A stretch of 59,698 nucleotides of DNA from Actinomycetes bacterium (GCA_023389315.1 JAEWEQ010000019.1:1-59698), one strand, 5' to 3'. Counted from the first letter of the stretch, positions 1-8,451 are shown. Numbers and translations: made by a program. The notes: generated by a model not told the origin, from the letters alone.

Positions 1-97
1 GCCGCGTAGACGGCTGGCGAAAGCAACCGGGTGAGGAGGAGGGTACCCAGCGGCCCTAAGTGCCCCCAGCCCTCCAATGCGATTTCACCAACCCCTC

Positions 98-139
98 CCG
101 GGTGTGCAAGTTATAACTTGCACACCCGGAATTTTTTCT
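98..139 (+). terminator. Rho-independent terminator with a perfect 32-bp palindrome
   Basis: Positions 98-113 and 114-129 are exact reverse complements (arms begin CCGGGTGTGC), with a run of six T at 132-137 just after the right arm. This is the layout of an intrinsic terminator for a plus-strand gene that lies left of the window. There is no separate loop, so the hairpin tip must open a few base pairs. No T-tract is seen on the other side, so it does not look bidirectional. The rest of 1-319 holds no gene I can support. Confidence 0.8.
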
Positions 140-319
140 GGGAATCCGGAACTATTCCATCCAGCTTCCGGGTCCTACTGGTCAGCATTGGCCATGCGTG
201 CCGCCGATCGAAACGCTGACGGACGCACAAGGCTTCATATAAAATAATGACGAGTCTTAGGGGCTGCTCCAGCGTTGAATCTTCCCCTCCCCGCATCCTC
301 TCTCAGGAAGGGTATTTCG

Positions 320-637
320 ATGCGAATCCTCGCCATATCAGTCTTAGCCACTACCATCACCGGCGGGACGTGGCTTCCTCCGGCCACTTTTACACCCGAT
401 GGATCTGCTCTTTCCTCAACAGAATTTATTGCCTCTGCGGCAGCTGCTGAATGGAGACAAGAGAGTTCCTGGTATAAGTCCAAGCAAAGCTGTGAAAGTC
501 GCGGGATAACGTTAATGGGAATGAATATCGCGTTTACCTACGATTGTCGATTCAACCAGGCAGGCCGGTGGACACTGTTCTACCTGCCCGTTCGACCTGA
601 TGGCCCACTACCTGGTTCGTTCAATGAACGTATCTGA
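320..637 (+). CDS. Small secreted protein, possibly the 5' half of a frameshifted gene
   Basis: I do not recognise the family. The ATG at 320 is chosen over an in-frame upstream start at 275 because AGGAAGG lies a few bases before it. The 105-residue product begins with a short hydrophobic stretch (MRILAISVLATT) followed by an Ala-rich segment (IASAAAAEW), like a signal peptide or a weak anchor, so export is likely. The mature part has two cysteines (QSCES and YDC). It ends 38 bases inside the next open frame, which is offset by one base, lacks its own signal peptide and is also Cys-containing. The two could be one secreted protein broken by a frameshift, or two overlapping genes. The sequence alone does not decide this. 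Confidence 0.4.
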   Translation: MRILAISVLATTITGGTWLPPATFTPDGSALSSTEFIASAAAAEWRQESSWYKSKQSCESRGITLMGMNIAFTYDCRFNQAGRWTLFYLPVRPDGPLPGSFNERI

Positions 638-1178
638 GCTTTACGCACTCAAAGAAGGCCAGATTTGCTGCACAGAGGGCTTTATTTGTAGCTCTGGCGA
701 CGCCCGATGGGTGAACTATTGTGATCCTCACGCCAACCGTAACCACCCGGGTTCGGTACCGATCTACGCAGCACCTCAGACTTCGTTTGACTTGACCACT
801 CCGAACCGTTATCGGATAACCGGTAGCTGGGATGGTACCGGAATTAGAGCCCAAGAATTTACGCTCGCATCGAACCAAACCCAGCACCTAACGGCAGATT
901 TTGACCAGCTAATTACGCGGCGCCGTGAATTCCCTATTCTGCGGAAATTACAACAACCCGCACCGATGTTTCCCCAAGATCTAATCGTTCAAGCCGGTGG
1001 TCAAAAGTGCGTATTTAATGATGGCGAAATATACCTGTTCTACTCGATTTTGCGTTACTGGACTGAGCCTGCAATCCAGACAGCTGCCGATCATCCACAC
1101 CATGGGGTCGCAGTGTTAGTTGGCCACCCCAATGACAGTTTCCCGGTAGATTTCAACCACTACGGAGCACCCGAGTAA
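600..1178 (+). CDS. Hypothetical Cys-containing protein, possible 3' half of the preceding gene
   Basis: Open frame of 192 codons with no recognised domain. It has five cysteines (QICCTEGFIC, YCDP, QKCVF), a feature of extracytoplasmic proteins, yet no signal peptide. The ATG at 600 and a second ATG at 624 both lack a convincing ribosome binding site. It overlaps the end of the small secreted protein at 320-637 in another frame. Both observations fit a single exported protein with a frameshift near 560-640 better than an independent cytosolic protein. It is convergent with kbl, whose stop is only 20 bases away, and no clear terminator hairpin separates them. Confidence 0.35.
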   Translation: MAHYLVRSMNVSELYALKEGQICCTEGFICSSGDARWVNYCDPHANRNHPGSVPIYAAPQTSFDLTTPNRYRITGSWDGTGIRAQEFTLASNQTQHLTADFDQLITRRREFPILRKLQQPAPMFPQDLIVQAGGQKCVFNDGEIYLFYSILRYWTEPAIQTAADHPHHGVAVLVGHPNDSFPVDFNHYGAPE

Positions 1179-1197
1179 GAACTGCGGTCACCGTCCT

Positions 1198-2415
1198 CTA
1201 AATCCCGCTAGAGTTATTGCTTTCCCACTCATTTCGGGCTTGCTCAAACGCTTCGATCGCCCTATCCAGATCAGCGCGAGTTAGGGAGGCTGACATCTGC
1301 GTGCGAATACGCGCCTTACCTTTAGGAACTACCGGGAAAGAAAACGCCCGCACGTAAACGCCGCGCTCTAAGATGGCATCTGCCATGCGCGCAGCCTTCA
1401 CCGCGTCCCCGATCATCACCGGCACGATTGCATGGTCAGATTCGGGAATATCAAACCCTCGGGCCACCATCTCGCGGCGGAAATAAGCAGTATTTTCCCG
1501 CAACTTCTCCAACAAGTCACTGGAATCGCGCAGCAGTTCAACGGTTGCTAACGCGGCCGCCGCAATCGAGGGCGCCAGCGAATTAGAGAACAGGTAGGGG
1601 CGAGAGCGTTGCCGCAGCATTTCCACGACCTCGCGCCGCGCACAGGTGTAACCACCGCTGGCCCCACCCAGGGCTTTGCCGAGCGTACCGGTGAGAACAT
1701 CGACCTGGCTGCGTCGGTCAAACAACTCCGGGGTTCCAGCTCCGGTAGCACCAGTGAACCCCACCGCGTGGGAATCATCCACCATCACTAGCGCATCGTA
1801 GCGGGCTGCCAATTCACAGATCTCATCAATCGGGGCCACGTACCCGTCCATGGAGAACACCCCGTCGGTGGCGATAATGCGGGTACGAGCGTCCTTGGCT
1901 TCGATAAGTTTCGCCTCCAGATCAGCCATGTCGCGGTTACGGTAGCGCAAACGCTGAGCTTTAGTCAGACGCACCCCGTCAATGATGGAGGCGTGGTTGA
2001 GTTCATCGGAAATGATGGCGTCTTCTGGGCCGGCGAGCACTTCAAACAGTCCGCCGTTGGCGTCGAAACATGAGGAATACAAAATGGTGTCCCACTCCTC
2101 AGCGTCCTCGGGGTGGAAGAACTCGGTGAGGGCACGCTCCAAGCGCGTGTGCAAAGTCTGGGTGCCGCAAATGAACCGCACCGACGCCATCCCAAAACCC
2201 CACTCGTCGAGGGCTTTCTTCGCTGCTTCAATCAGCACCGGGGAGTTAGCCAACCCCAAGTAGTTGTTGGCGCATAGATTCAAAACTTCGCGACCGTCCT
2301 CGACCCCCACGTGGGCGGCTTGGGCGGTGGTGAGGGCGGCTTCTTCCTTGTACAAACCCTCTTCGCGTAGCTGCTGTAGTTCGGCGGTGAAACGCTCCCG
2401 CAGTTTGGTATCCAT
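1198..2415 (-). CDS. kbl: Glycine C-acetyltransferase (2-amino-3-ketobutyrate CoA ligase)
   Basis: PLP-dependent enzyme of the alpha-oxoamine synthase family. It cleaves 2-amino-3-ketobutyrate with CoA to glycine and acetyl-CoA, the second step of threonine breakdown in the cytoplasm. The 405-residue length matches the family. Visible hallmarks are the early CANNYLGLA segment, the SCFDANGG substrate/cofactor region near residue 115, the DDSHAVGF motif near residue 210, and TGTLGKALGGASGGY, whose lysine near residue 245 forms the PLP Schiff base. The ATG at 2415 has GGGGAGG a few bases upstream. Its pathway partner tdh lies upstream on the same strand at 4109-5140, but a Fic gene is inserted between them. 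The 100-base gap before kbl could carry its own promoter. Confidence 0.95.
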   Translation of the reverse strand: MDTKLRERFTAELQQLREEGLYKEEAALTTAQAAHVGVEDGREVLNLCANNYLGLANSPVLIEAAKKALDEWGFGMASVRFICGTQTLHTRLERALTEFFHPEDAEEWDTILYSSCFDANGGLFEVLAGPEDAIISDELNHASIIDGVRLTKAQRLRYRNRDMADLEAKLIEAKDARTRIIATDGVFSMDGYVAPIDEICELAARYDALVMVDDSHAVGFTGATGAGTPELFDRRSQVDVLTGTLGKALGGASGGYTCARREVVEMLRQRSRPYLFSNSLAPSIAAAALATVELLRDSSDLLEKLRENTAYFRREMVARGFDIPESDHAIVPVMIGDAVKAARMADAILERGVYVRAFSFPVVPKGKARIRTQMSASLTRADLDRAIEAFEQARNEWESNNSSGI

Positions 2416-2516
2416 TGCTGCCTCCCCAGGCTCAATCCAACTATCTATTTACTGATAATCCTACGTCCAACCCACCGCGCTAAGGCTTCCTTCCTTGTTT
2501 GGGTCATTTGACTCTG

Positions 2517-3827
2517 TCACTTCGGCCCGCCCACCCTTCCTGGCGTCGCCCGGTTGGGGGCGGCGAGGCGATTATCCCATTGGGTGGAACCTAGTTGGCG
2601 TTCGTAGATGTTCAACACTTCGAATATCTCCGGGGCATACCAACCCTCCACTCCGCGTTCGATCGACAGCCGAGCAATGATCCCCACGTCTTTCAACTTG
2701 CCACAGGCGTGCCTGGCCGCGGCCGCGCTCACCCCGAGGTGTTCTTGCAATAAGGCGGGGGTGAACATCGGCATTCCCGGTAAAGCTTCCCGCAGACGCA
2801 CCGCGGTTGAATCCGAACGCAGCGCCCTGGAGCTGGACTTTCGAGCGAATGCTTCATGTCGTTCGCGCCAGCTGGACTTTAGGTTTTCAATGTCGGTGGC
2901 TAAGTGCTGCGCAATTTCTAAAGCCGCTTCGGTGGCGTCGAGAAACACTTCCAACCAGCGCGCCACGTCCTCGTTCCATTTTGGCGAGGACGGATCCGCC
3001 GCGGTCCGAAAGGCAGTTAAGCCACGCACATACTCTTGAGAACGAGTTGCCAAGGCGGCTGAGACGGGAATAAATGCGGTAGTTTCGAGGGCGCGGCGGC
3101 GCCAAATAGTGTGGATCAGGGCGCGGCCGACACGCCCATTCCCGTCGGGGAAAGGGTGGATCGTCTCGAACTGGGCGTGCACCAGTGCGGCTTGGATGAG
3201 CGCGCCGTGCGTAGCGCCGGAGGCGTAGTGCGCCAGATCCTGTAGTAAGCGTGGCACTGCTTGCGCGGGCGGGGGCACGAATTCGGCCTCTAGAGGGTGG
3301 TAGCTGCTACCTCCCAGCCAATTTTGAAACCCGCGGATACCCAGGTCCTTGGCCTTTGCATCCTCCGCCGTGAGAAGTTGGTGTTGCAAGGTCTCTATCC
3401 CGGCGACCGTAATTTCCTCACCGGCTGCCAGGGTGCCCATGGCTTTGTCGATGACCGAAATGTTCGCGGCGACCTGCTGGGCGGCATTATGTGACAGCCT
3501 CTGCGGGGAGCGCGGCGCGCGCTGGAGCTCGGCCTGCGCCACCTTCTTCGCGGAGGCTTGCAGGCCTTCAATATGAGACGAGGCTATGGCCTCGCTGCGC
3601 AGCAGTAACCGACTGAGTGCCTCCATGCCCACCGCATCGGAGTCCGCGGAAAAGTCTTGAATTTGTCTTTCGAGGGTCGCGGCGCGCAGGGAAAGTTCTG
3701 GCGGGACTTTGAGTGCTATGTCAGCCAGGGTGTCGGGTGTGAAAGCACGGTAATGACCCGCCCGCCGGTCGCGCTCAAGCGGTGCACTGTCGTTGCCTTC
3801 CCAAAGTTGCTCTGTGTATTTCCCCAT
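2517..3827 (-). CDS. Fic domain protein with N-terminal inhibitory helix and C-terminal winged helix
   Basis: Fic enzymes usually transfer AMP from ATP onto protein hydroxyls. The motif HPFPDGNGRVGR near residue 224 holds the catalytic histidine and the anion/metal-binding DGNGR residues, so the active site looks intact. SSHIEG near residues 83-88 fits the (S/T)xxxE(G/N) inhibitory helix, placing it among autoinhibited (class II type) Fic proteins. The N-terminal half resembles the Fic_N region, and the last ~80 residues look like a winged helix (PALLQEHLGVSAAAARHACGKL), suggesting DNA binding or partner regulation. I prefer the ATG at 3827 because GGAGG sits five bases before it; a GTG at 3833 abuts the SD. 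It lies between tdh and kbl and directly downstream of a 40-bp-periodic repeat array, a plausible operator for this gene. Confidence 0.9.
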   Translation of the reverse strand: MGKYTEQLWEGNDSAPLERDRRAGHYRAFTPDTLADIALKVPPELSLRAATLERQIQDFSADSDAVGMEALSRLLLRSEAIASSHIEGLQASAKKVAQAELQRAPRSPQRLSHNAAQQVAANISVIDKAMGTLAAGEEITVAGIETLQHQLLTAEDAKAKDLGIRGFQNWLGGSSYHPLEAEFVPPPAQAVPRLLQDLAHYASGATHGALIQAALVHAQFETIHPFPDGNGRVGRALIHTIWRRRALETTAFIPVSAALATRSQEYVRGLTAFRTAADPSSPKWNEDVARWLEVFLDATEAALEIAQHLATDIENLKSSWRERHEAFARKSSSRALRSDSTAVRLREALPGMPMFTPALLQEHLGVSAAAARHACGKLKDVGIIARLSIERGVEGWYAPEIFEVLNIYERQLGSTQWDNRLAAPNRATPGRVGGPK

Positions 3828-3854
3828 CGTCACCTCCGCCGGAGAGAGGGTTGT

Positions 3855-4001
3855 ATGAGCTGTATAGCCTTAAGTTAGCGCAGAACTGTCCGCGGCGCCA
3901 GGTTAAGGTTTAAGTTGGCGCCAGGTAGCTGCAAGCGCCAAGTTAAGAAATAAGTTGGCGCTTGCAGCTCAAGTTCACCAAGTTACGGTTTAAGTTAGCG
4001 C
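3855..4001. promoter_or_regulatory. Operator-like array with exact 40-bp periodicity upstream of fic
   Basis: The word TTAAGTT(A/G)GCGC begins at 3870, 3910, 3950 and 3990, exactly 40 bases apart. The two central copies (3895-3921 and 3935-3961) are imperfect palindromes of the form GCGCCA-N2-TTAA-N3-TTAA-N2-TGGCGC, with one TTAA mismatch in the second. The outer copies keep mainly the right half. The middle 13 or so bases between elements are not conserved. In addition 3927-3945 and 3951-3969 form a hairpin with 19-bp arms, one mismatch and a 5-base loop. The array sits 30-170 bases before the fic start. Forty bases is close to four helical turns, so a cooperatively binding regulator is a reasonable inference. 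Confidence 0.6.
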
Positions 4002-4108
4002 AGCTCACGCAGGCGTGCTGGTTTGGAGCGAGTCCACATACACCCCGGGCCCGCCCCGCGCTCGCAGCGTTGGGTTAGGCCGGCACTCGCGCACCACCCT
4101 GACCGCAC

Positions 4109-5140
4109 TCAGTCCTCCCAGTTCATAACCACCTTGCCGCTGCGCCCATCACCAGCCACCTTGAAGGCTTCCTCAAAATCGGTGTAGTGCATGCGGTGGG
4201 TGATCACCCCGGAAATGTCCAAACCCGACTGCAGCAGGGCAGTCATCATGTACCAGGTTTCGAAAATCTGCCGGCCCGTCACGCCCTGAATTGTGAGCAT
4301 ATTGAAGATAACGGTGGACAGATCCAAGCTGATTTCGCGGGTGGGGGTCCCCAGCAGCGCGATGCGCCCACCGTGAGTCATATTCGCAATCATGGACTTC
4401 AAAGCGGGAGCGGCACCGGACATTTCTAGCCCAATGTCAAAGCCTTCCTTCATGTTGAAACGCGAGAACACGTCCTCGAGCTTCTCCCGCCCCACGTTCA
4501 CGGTGTGTTGGATACCCAGGGATCGCGCCAGTTCCAAACGCTCATCGGAAAGGTCAGTTAAGACCACGTGCCGCGCCCCTTGGAACTGCGCCACCAGGGC
4601 CGCCATGATGCCGATCGGACCAGCACCAGAGACGAGGACGTCCTCGGCCAAAGTATGAAACTGCAGCGCCGTATGGACCGCGTTGCCGAAGGGGTCGAAA
4701 ATCGCCGCCACGTCCGGGTCCAAGCCGGGGACGTGATGAACCCACACATTCGCTGCCGGCATGGCGAAGTACTCGGCGAAAGCCCCGTCCACGTGGTAGC
4801 CGATGCCTTTGGTATTGCGGCACAGGTGGCGGCGACCCGCCAGGCAAGCGCGGCAACGACCGCACACGAAGTGCCCCTCCCCCGACACGAACATACCGGG
4901 CTTGAGGTCGCTAACTTCGGAACCGACCTCGACAATCTCCCCGCAGAACTCGTGCCCCAGGATCAGCGGGGTTCGTACCGTCTTCACCGCCCACGGATCC
5001 CACCGGTCGATGTGCACGTCGGTCCCACAAATCCCGGTGCGAAGAACCTTGATGAGGACGTCGTTAGGGCCGGGAGTGGGTTCAGGAACGTCAATCAGTT
5101 CCAGGCCTTCGCCCGGCTCAGTCTTCGCCAATGCTTTCAT
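4109..5140 (-). CDS. tdh: L-threonine 3-dehydrogenase
   Basis: Zinc-dependent, NAD-linked medium-chain dehydrogenase that oxidises L-threonine to 2-amino-3-ketobutyrate, the substrate of Kbl encoded downstream. The protein starts MKALAKTEPGEG, close to the start of known Tdh proteins. Catalytic zinc ligands are visible in GICGTDVH and GHEFCGE, the structural zinc site in CGRCRACLAGRRHLC, and the Rossmann motif in GAGPIGIMAA. A GTG 16 codons upstream (5188) would extend the frame, but it lies inside a hairpin (5181-5211), whereas the ATG at 5140 has AGAAGGAAGG about ten bases before it. The length of 343 residues fits the family. The gene is on the strand of the fic-kbl pair, and the three may share regulation. 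Confidence 0.93.
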   Translation of the reverse strand: MKALAKTEPGEGLELIDVPEPTPGPNDVLIKVLRTGICGTDVHIDRWDPWAVKTVRTPLILGHEFCGEIVEVGSEVSDLKPGMFVSGEGHFVCGRCRACLAGRRHLCRNTKGIGYHVDGAFAEYFAMPAANVWVHHVPGLDPDVAAIFDPFGNAVHTALQFHTLAEDVLVSGAGPIGIMAALVAQFQGARHVVLTDLSDERLELARSLGIQHTVNVGREKLEDVFSRFNMKEGFDIGLEMSGAAPALKSMIANMTHGGRIALLGTPTREISLDLSTVIFNMLTIQGVTGRQIFETWYMMTALLQSGLDISGVITHRMHYTDFEEAFKVAGDGRSGKVVMNWED

Positions 5141-5180
5141 TTGCTCGGCGCCTTCCTTCTCAAATAAGACCCGCGGAGGT

Positions 5181-5211
5181 GTGCTCACCCCCAGCGCTCA
5201 GGGGTGAGCAC
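5181..5211. other. Hairpin in the 5' region of tdh
   Basis: Eleven-base perfect arms (GTGCTCACCCC at 5181-5191, complement at 5201-5211) around a 9-base loop. It lies between the end of the sugar ABC operon and the tdh start. No T-run follows on the minus strand, so it could be a weak terminator for the ABC operon or a leader structure of tdh. Confidence 0.45.
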
Positions 5212-5253
5212 CATTCTAAATCCTCCGTCAGTGTGTGAACGGTGAGTGGCGGA

Positions 5254-6183
5254 TCAGCCCTTCAGCCCCGAAGCCGCCAAACCTTCAATCACCCGCTTTT
5301 GCATAGTGAAGAAGATCAGGAAGATCGGTGCCATGGCCATTACCGAAGCAGCCATCATCAGGGCGTACTCCGACGAATGCTGCCCCGCCAAGGTGGCAAT
5401 ACCGACCGACAATGGCATGTTTTCTTCGCGAGTGGTCACGATTAGTGGCCACAGCAAGTCATTCCACGACCACAGTACGGTGGTAATCATGACGGCGAAT
5501 AGGCCGGGACGAACCACCGGGAACATGACCTTCCAGAACGTCTGCCACGGGTTGCACCCATCCAAGCGGGCTGCTTCCTCCAATGCTTGGGGTACCCCTA
5601 GGAATGACTGGCGCATGAGGAAAACCCCGAAAGCAGAGAAGAAGCCCGGCAGGGCAATACCCCAAGGCGTCTCTAGCAGACCCATGTCACGCACCAGTTG
5701 GTACTGCCCAATCAGGTAGGACTGGCCCGGCACCATCAAAATCGCCAGCAGTAGCCCGAACAGCAGGGAACGTCCTCGAAAACCCATGCGGGCGAAGGCG
5801 TACCCGGCCATGGAGCACAGTATCAACTGCGCCACCGTGCGCATGGTGGTGATTAGCACCGAAGTCCAAAACTGCGACATGAAGGGTAGCCGCTGGAATA
5901 CCGCCGCGTAGTTCGACCACCGGAAATGCTCGGGAATGATGGTGGGAGGTATCGACTGGATCTCCGGGTTCGAAGAAAGACTCATCAGGATCTGATAGAT
6001 GAACGGGAACACCATCAACAAGCCGCCGAGGAACAGCAGGATGTGGATGGGTAGGAACCGCATCTGACCACGTATCACCCGGCTCAAAGGTACCTTCTGC
6101 GCGGACTTACCCTTCCGACCTTCCTTCGCGGAGGTATTCAGGGTGAGGTTTTGCGGATTAGCTGCAGTCACGGTGCTAGACAT
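5254..6183 (-). CDS. Carbohydrate ABC transporter permease (MalG type)
   Basis: Inner membrane permease of the CUT1 sugar ABC family, 309 residues. After a ~40-residue hydrophilic N-terminus there are about six hydrophobic segments. The family EAA loop, which contacts the ATPase, is visible as EEAARLDGCNPWQTFWKVMFP near residues 206-226. It overlaps the preceding MalF-type permease by 8 bases, which implies coupled translation. No ATPase is encoded in the cluster; CUT1 systems of Gram-positives often share a distant MsmK-type ATPase, so this is expected rather than a defect. The sugar cannot be read from the sequence. The operon is headed by a ROK/dehydrogenase fusion that hints at a polyol, inositol or derivative sugar, but that is inference. 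Confidence 0.93.
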   Translation of the reverse strand: MSSTVTAANPQNLTLNTSAKEGRKGKSAQKVPLSRVIRGQMRFLPIHILLFLGGLLMVFPFIYQILMSLSSNPEIQSIPPTIIPEHFRWSNYAAVFQRLPFMSQFWTSVLITTMRTVAQLILCSMAGYAFARMGFRGRSLLFGLLLAILMVPGQSYLIGQYQLVRDMGLLETPWGIALPGFFSAFGVFLMRQSFLGVPQALEEAARLDGCNPWQTFWKVMFPVVRPGLFAVMITTVLWSWNDLLWPLIVTTREENMPLSVGIATLAGQHSSEYALMMAASVMAMAPIFLIFFTMQKRVIEGLAASGLKG

Positions 6184-7147
6184 AGTTAACCCACCTCTTC
6201 TGTCCCAGGAACTGGATGAAAGTAACCACCGCGACCAAAGCGAAAATCACCATCGCGATCGCCGCGCCCGCACCTTGATTCGAGTTCACGAAAGTCTCTC
6301 GGTAGAACAGGTAGACCAGGGAGCGCGAGTACGGTTCCGCTGGGTTGTCCCGACCAATCATGGCGTATAGCGCGTCGAAAAGTTGAAACCCACTGATGGT
6401 AGTCATGATGGTGAGGAAGAATATCGAGGGCGTTAGCAGCGGGATGGTGATGGAGCGGAACTGTTTCCAGGTGGAAGCCCCGTCGATCGCGGCAGCTTCG
6501 TAGAGTTCGCGCGGGATGGACTTCAGCCCGGCTGACAAGATAATCACGTTAAAGCCAATGGATGCCCAGATCCCAAACAGCGCCACGGCTAGCAACGCCC
6601 ACCCGGGGGTCACTAACCAGTACGGCGGATCTTCCACGCCGGCCGCCCGCAGGCCTTGATTTAACAGACCGAAGTTACCGTTGTATACCAGCTTCCACAC
6701 CTGCGCGACTGCCATCGGCATGGCCAGGTAGGGCATGAAATACATGGTGCGGTACAGGCTCTTGCCGCGCAGCCCGGGTAGTTCGATCATGGATGCGATC
6801 AGTACCGACAAAGGTATGCCCAGCAACACGATCACGGTGTAGAACAAGGTGTTGCTAATGGCTGAGGACAGGTCCGGGGCGGAAAGCACCTCACGGTAGT
6901 TATCCAAGCCAACGAACTCCGGGTTACCCCCGAAGGCGTTGGTTTGCTGCAACGACACGATTAGGTTCTTCACCATCGGCCAGTAGTAGAAAATGGCAAC
7001 ACCCAGCATCAGAGGCCCAAGGAACAGGATCGGCCAAGCCCCTACGCTAGTGGGTTTCCCCCGGCGTTTATTGGGAGCGGACGGAGACTTCCGTGACGCT
7101 GCGCCGGGGTGGCGGGCGTTATCGCCCGCCACAGCGGCGACCGTCAT
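6176..7147 (-). CDS. Carbohydrate ABC transporter permease (MalF type)
   Basis: Partner permease of the CUT1 sugar transporter, 323 residues. The ~40-residue charged N-terminus precedes about six membrane segments, and the EAA motif appears as LYEAAAIDGASTWKQFRSI near residues 215-233. Its ATG overlaps the stop of the binding protein gene (TAATG), so the two are translationally linked, and its own end overlaps the MalG-type gene by 8 bases. The segment reading FGGNPEFVGLDNYREVL, typical of the first extracytoplasmic loop in MalF-like permeases of Gram-positives, supports the assignment. Together with the binding protein and the second permease it forms the membrane-facing part of the importer. 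Confidence 0.93.
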   Translation of the reverse strand: MTVAAVAGDNARHPGAASRKSPSAPNKRRGKPTSVGAWPILFLGPLMLGVAIFYYWPMVKNLIVSLQQTNAFGGNPEFVGLDNYREVLSAPDLSSAISNTLFYTVIVLLGIPLSVLIASMIELPGLRGKSLYRTMYFMPYLAMPMAVAQVWKLVYNGNFGLLNQGLRAAGVEDPPYWLVTPGWALLAVALFGIWASIGFNVIILSAGLKSIPRELYEAAAIDGASTWKQFRSITIPLLTPSIFFLTIMTTISGFQLFDALYAMIGRDNPAEPYSRSLVYLFYRETFVNSNQGAGAAIAMVIFALVAVVTFIQFLGQKRWVNYV

Positions 7148-8451
7148 TACTTCTCCTTAGCTAATGCGTCATTCATGACAGCAGCTAGTTCCTTAGCTGC
7201 TTCTTCCACCGGCTTCTTACCGCTGAAAGCAGGAATCACGTAGTCGGCTTCAGCGTTACCCCACGCCTCGGTGTTCTTAGAAACCGGGTAGGGGATAGCG
7301 TAGTTGTCAGCAGCGTCGATGAAGACCTTGCAGTTCCACTTCGGGTAGGTCTCCAACCAGGGCTCTTGGGTGCCAGCGAAAGCAGGGATAGCGGTGCCGT
7401 TCTTCGCTTCCGTCTCTTGGCTCTCCTTGCTCGCCATGTGTGCAGCCAAGGCTTTAGCAGCATCCTTATTCGCCGAGTGTTGGGACACTGCCCAACCCAG
7501 GCCGTGGATGATGGAGGCTTGCTGTTCTTTCTTCGGGAGTTCGATCACGCCGATGTCGTCTTCACGTCCCTTGAACGCTTCCGCGATTTCCGCTGCGATC
7601 CAGTCACCGGACCAGAACATCGCGGATTTCTCGCTGTTGAACATGTTGTTCGGCTTTACGTCTGCGACTACATCCGGCGGAGCCACCGCTCCATCGGCAA
7701 TCCAGTCAACCCAGCACTTGAGACCTTCGATGGTCTTGGGATCGTCATAGCCGGACTTGCCGTCCTTAATGACATAGCCCCCCGCTTGGTAGATGGTGTT
7801 GTAATAGGTGCTCTGGTTCGAAGCTACCGGGCAGGCTGCACCCCAAATGCCCTTATCTTTGCCCCAGTCGGAGATAGCCTTCGCCTTCTGGTGGAAGTCA
7901 TCCCAAGTCCAGCCCGATTGGGGTTCTTCCACGCCTGCTTCCTTGAAGATCTTCTTGTTGTAGAACACGCCAATGGTGTCGAAGTCCTTCGGGATACCGT
8001 AGTGCTTGCCGTCGAAGGTGTAGAGGTCGACCAATGCCTTGGGGTAGTCTTCCCACTTGATTCCCAAACCGGTCACAGCGTCCAGCGGCTCGAGCATGTC
8101 GTTACCGGCGTACAGCTGGATGTTGGGGCCGTTCATCCATAGCACGTCCGGAAGGTTCTTACCTTCCGCCTGGGTGCGCAGCTTCTTCCAATAGTCCGCG
8201 TAGCCAGACAGGTTAGTGGTGACCGTAATGTTGGGGTACTTTTCCTTGAAGCTGGCCAAGTTCGCTTCGATGGTTGGTGTCTGGTTCTTATCCCAGTAAG
8301 CGAGGGTCAGTTCCGCCTTGGTGTCGGGGCTCAGCGTTACTGCTGCTTCCTCCCCACCGGCGGAGCCGCCGTCGCCTTTCGAACAACTGGCGAGGACGGC
8401 ACTGGTAGTCCCAAACGCCAGGAACGCCAAGAAATTGCGTCGATTCAACAT
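7147..8451 (-). CDS. Sugar ABC transporter binding lipoprotein
   Basis: Extracellular solute-binding protein of family 1 (CUT1), 434 residues. The N-terminus has a twin-arginine-like start (NRRNFLAFL) followed by the lipobox VLASC, so it is probably exported, perhaps by Tat, and lipid-anchored through the cysteine near residue 23. Aromatic, Asn-rich patches (KHYGIPKDFDTIGVFYNKK, WTWDDFHQKAKA) and the C-terminal GKKPVEEAAKELAAVMNDALAK are characteristic of the sugar-binding family. The start has GGAGCAAAG just upstream. It is the second gene of the operon, 76 bases after the ROK/dehydrogenase fusion gene and overlapping the first permease gene. Confidence 0.93.
   Translation of the reverse strand: MLNRRNFLAFLAFGTTSAVLASCSKGDGGSAGGEEAAVTLSPDTKAELTLAYWDKNQTPTIEANLASFKEKYPNITVTTNLSGYADYWKKLRTQAEGKNLPDVLWMNGPNIQLYAGNDMLEPLDAVTGLGIKWEDYPKALVDLYTFDGKHYGIPKDFDTIGVFYNKKIFKEAGVEEPQSGWTWDDFHQKAKAISDWGKDKGIWGAACPVASNQSTYYNTIYQAGGYVIKDGKSGYDDPKTIEGLKCWVDWIADGAVAPPDVVADVKPNNMFNSEKSAMFWSGDWIAAEIAEAFKGREDDIGVIELPKKEQQASIIHGLGWAVSQHSANKDAAKALAAHMASKESQETEAKNGTAIPAFAGTQEPWLETYPKWNCKVFIDAADNYAIPYPVSKNTEAWGNAEADYVIPAFSGKKPVEEAAKELAAVMNDALAKEK

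Noticed and set aside
1..97. End of a gene at the left edge (GCC GCG TAG)
   Set aside because: Only two codons are visible before the stop and the frame cannot be tested, so I did not annotate a partial CDS, although the terminator at 98 implies an upstream gene.
3855..4001. CRISPR array
   Set aside because: The repeats are phased at 40 bases, but the variable parts are only about 13 bases, the elements are palindromic operators with imperfect ends, and no cas genes are near.
4632..4645. Inverted pair of octamers in tdh as a terminator
   Set aside because: The two words overlap (CGAGGACGTCCTCG) within coding sequence Ala-Glu-Asp-Val-Leu-Val and no T-run follows; a chance or motif-driven overlap is simpler.
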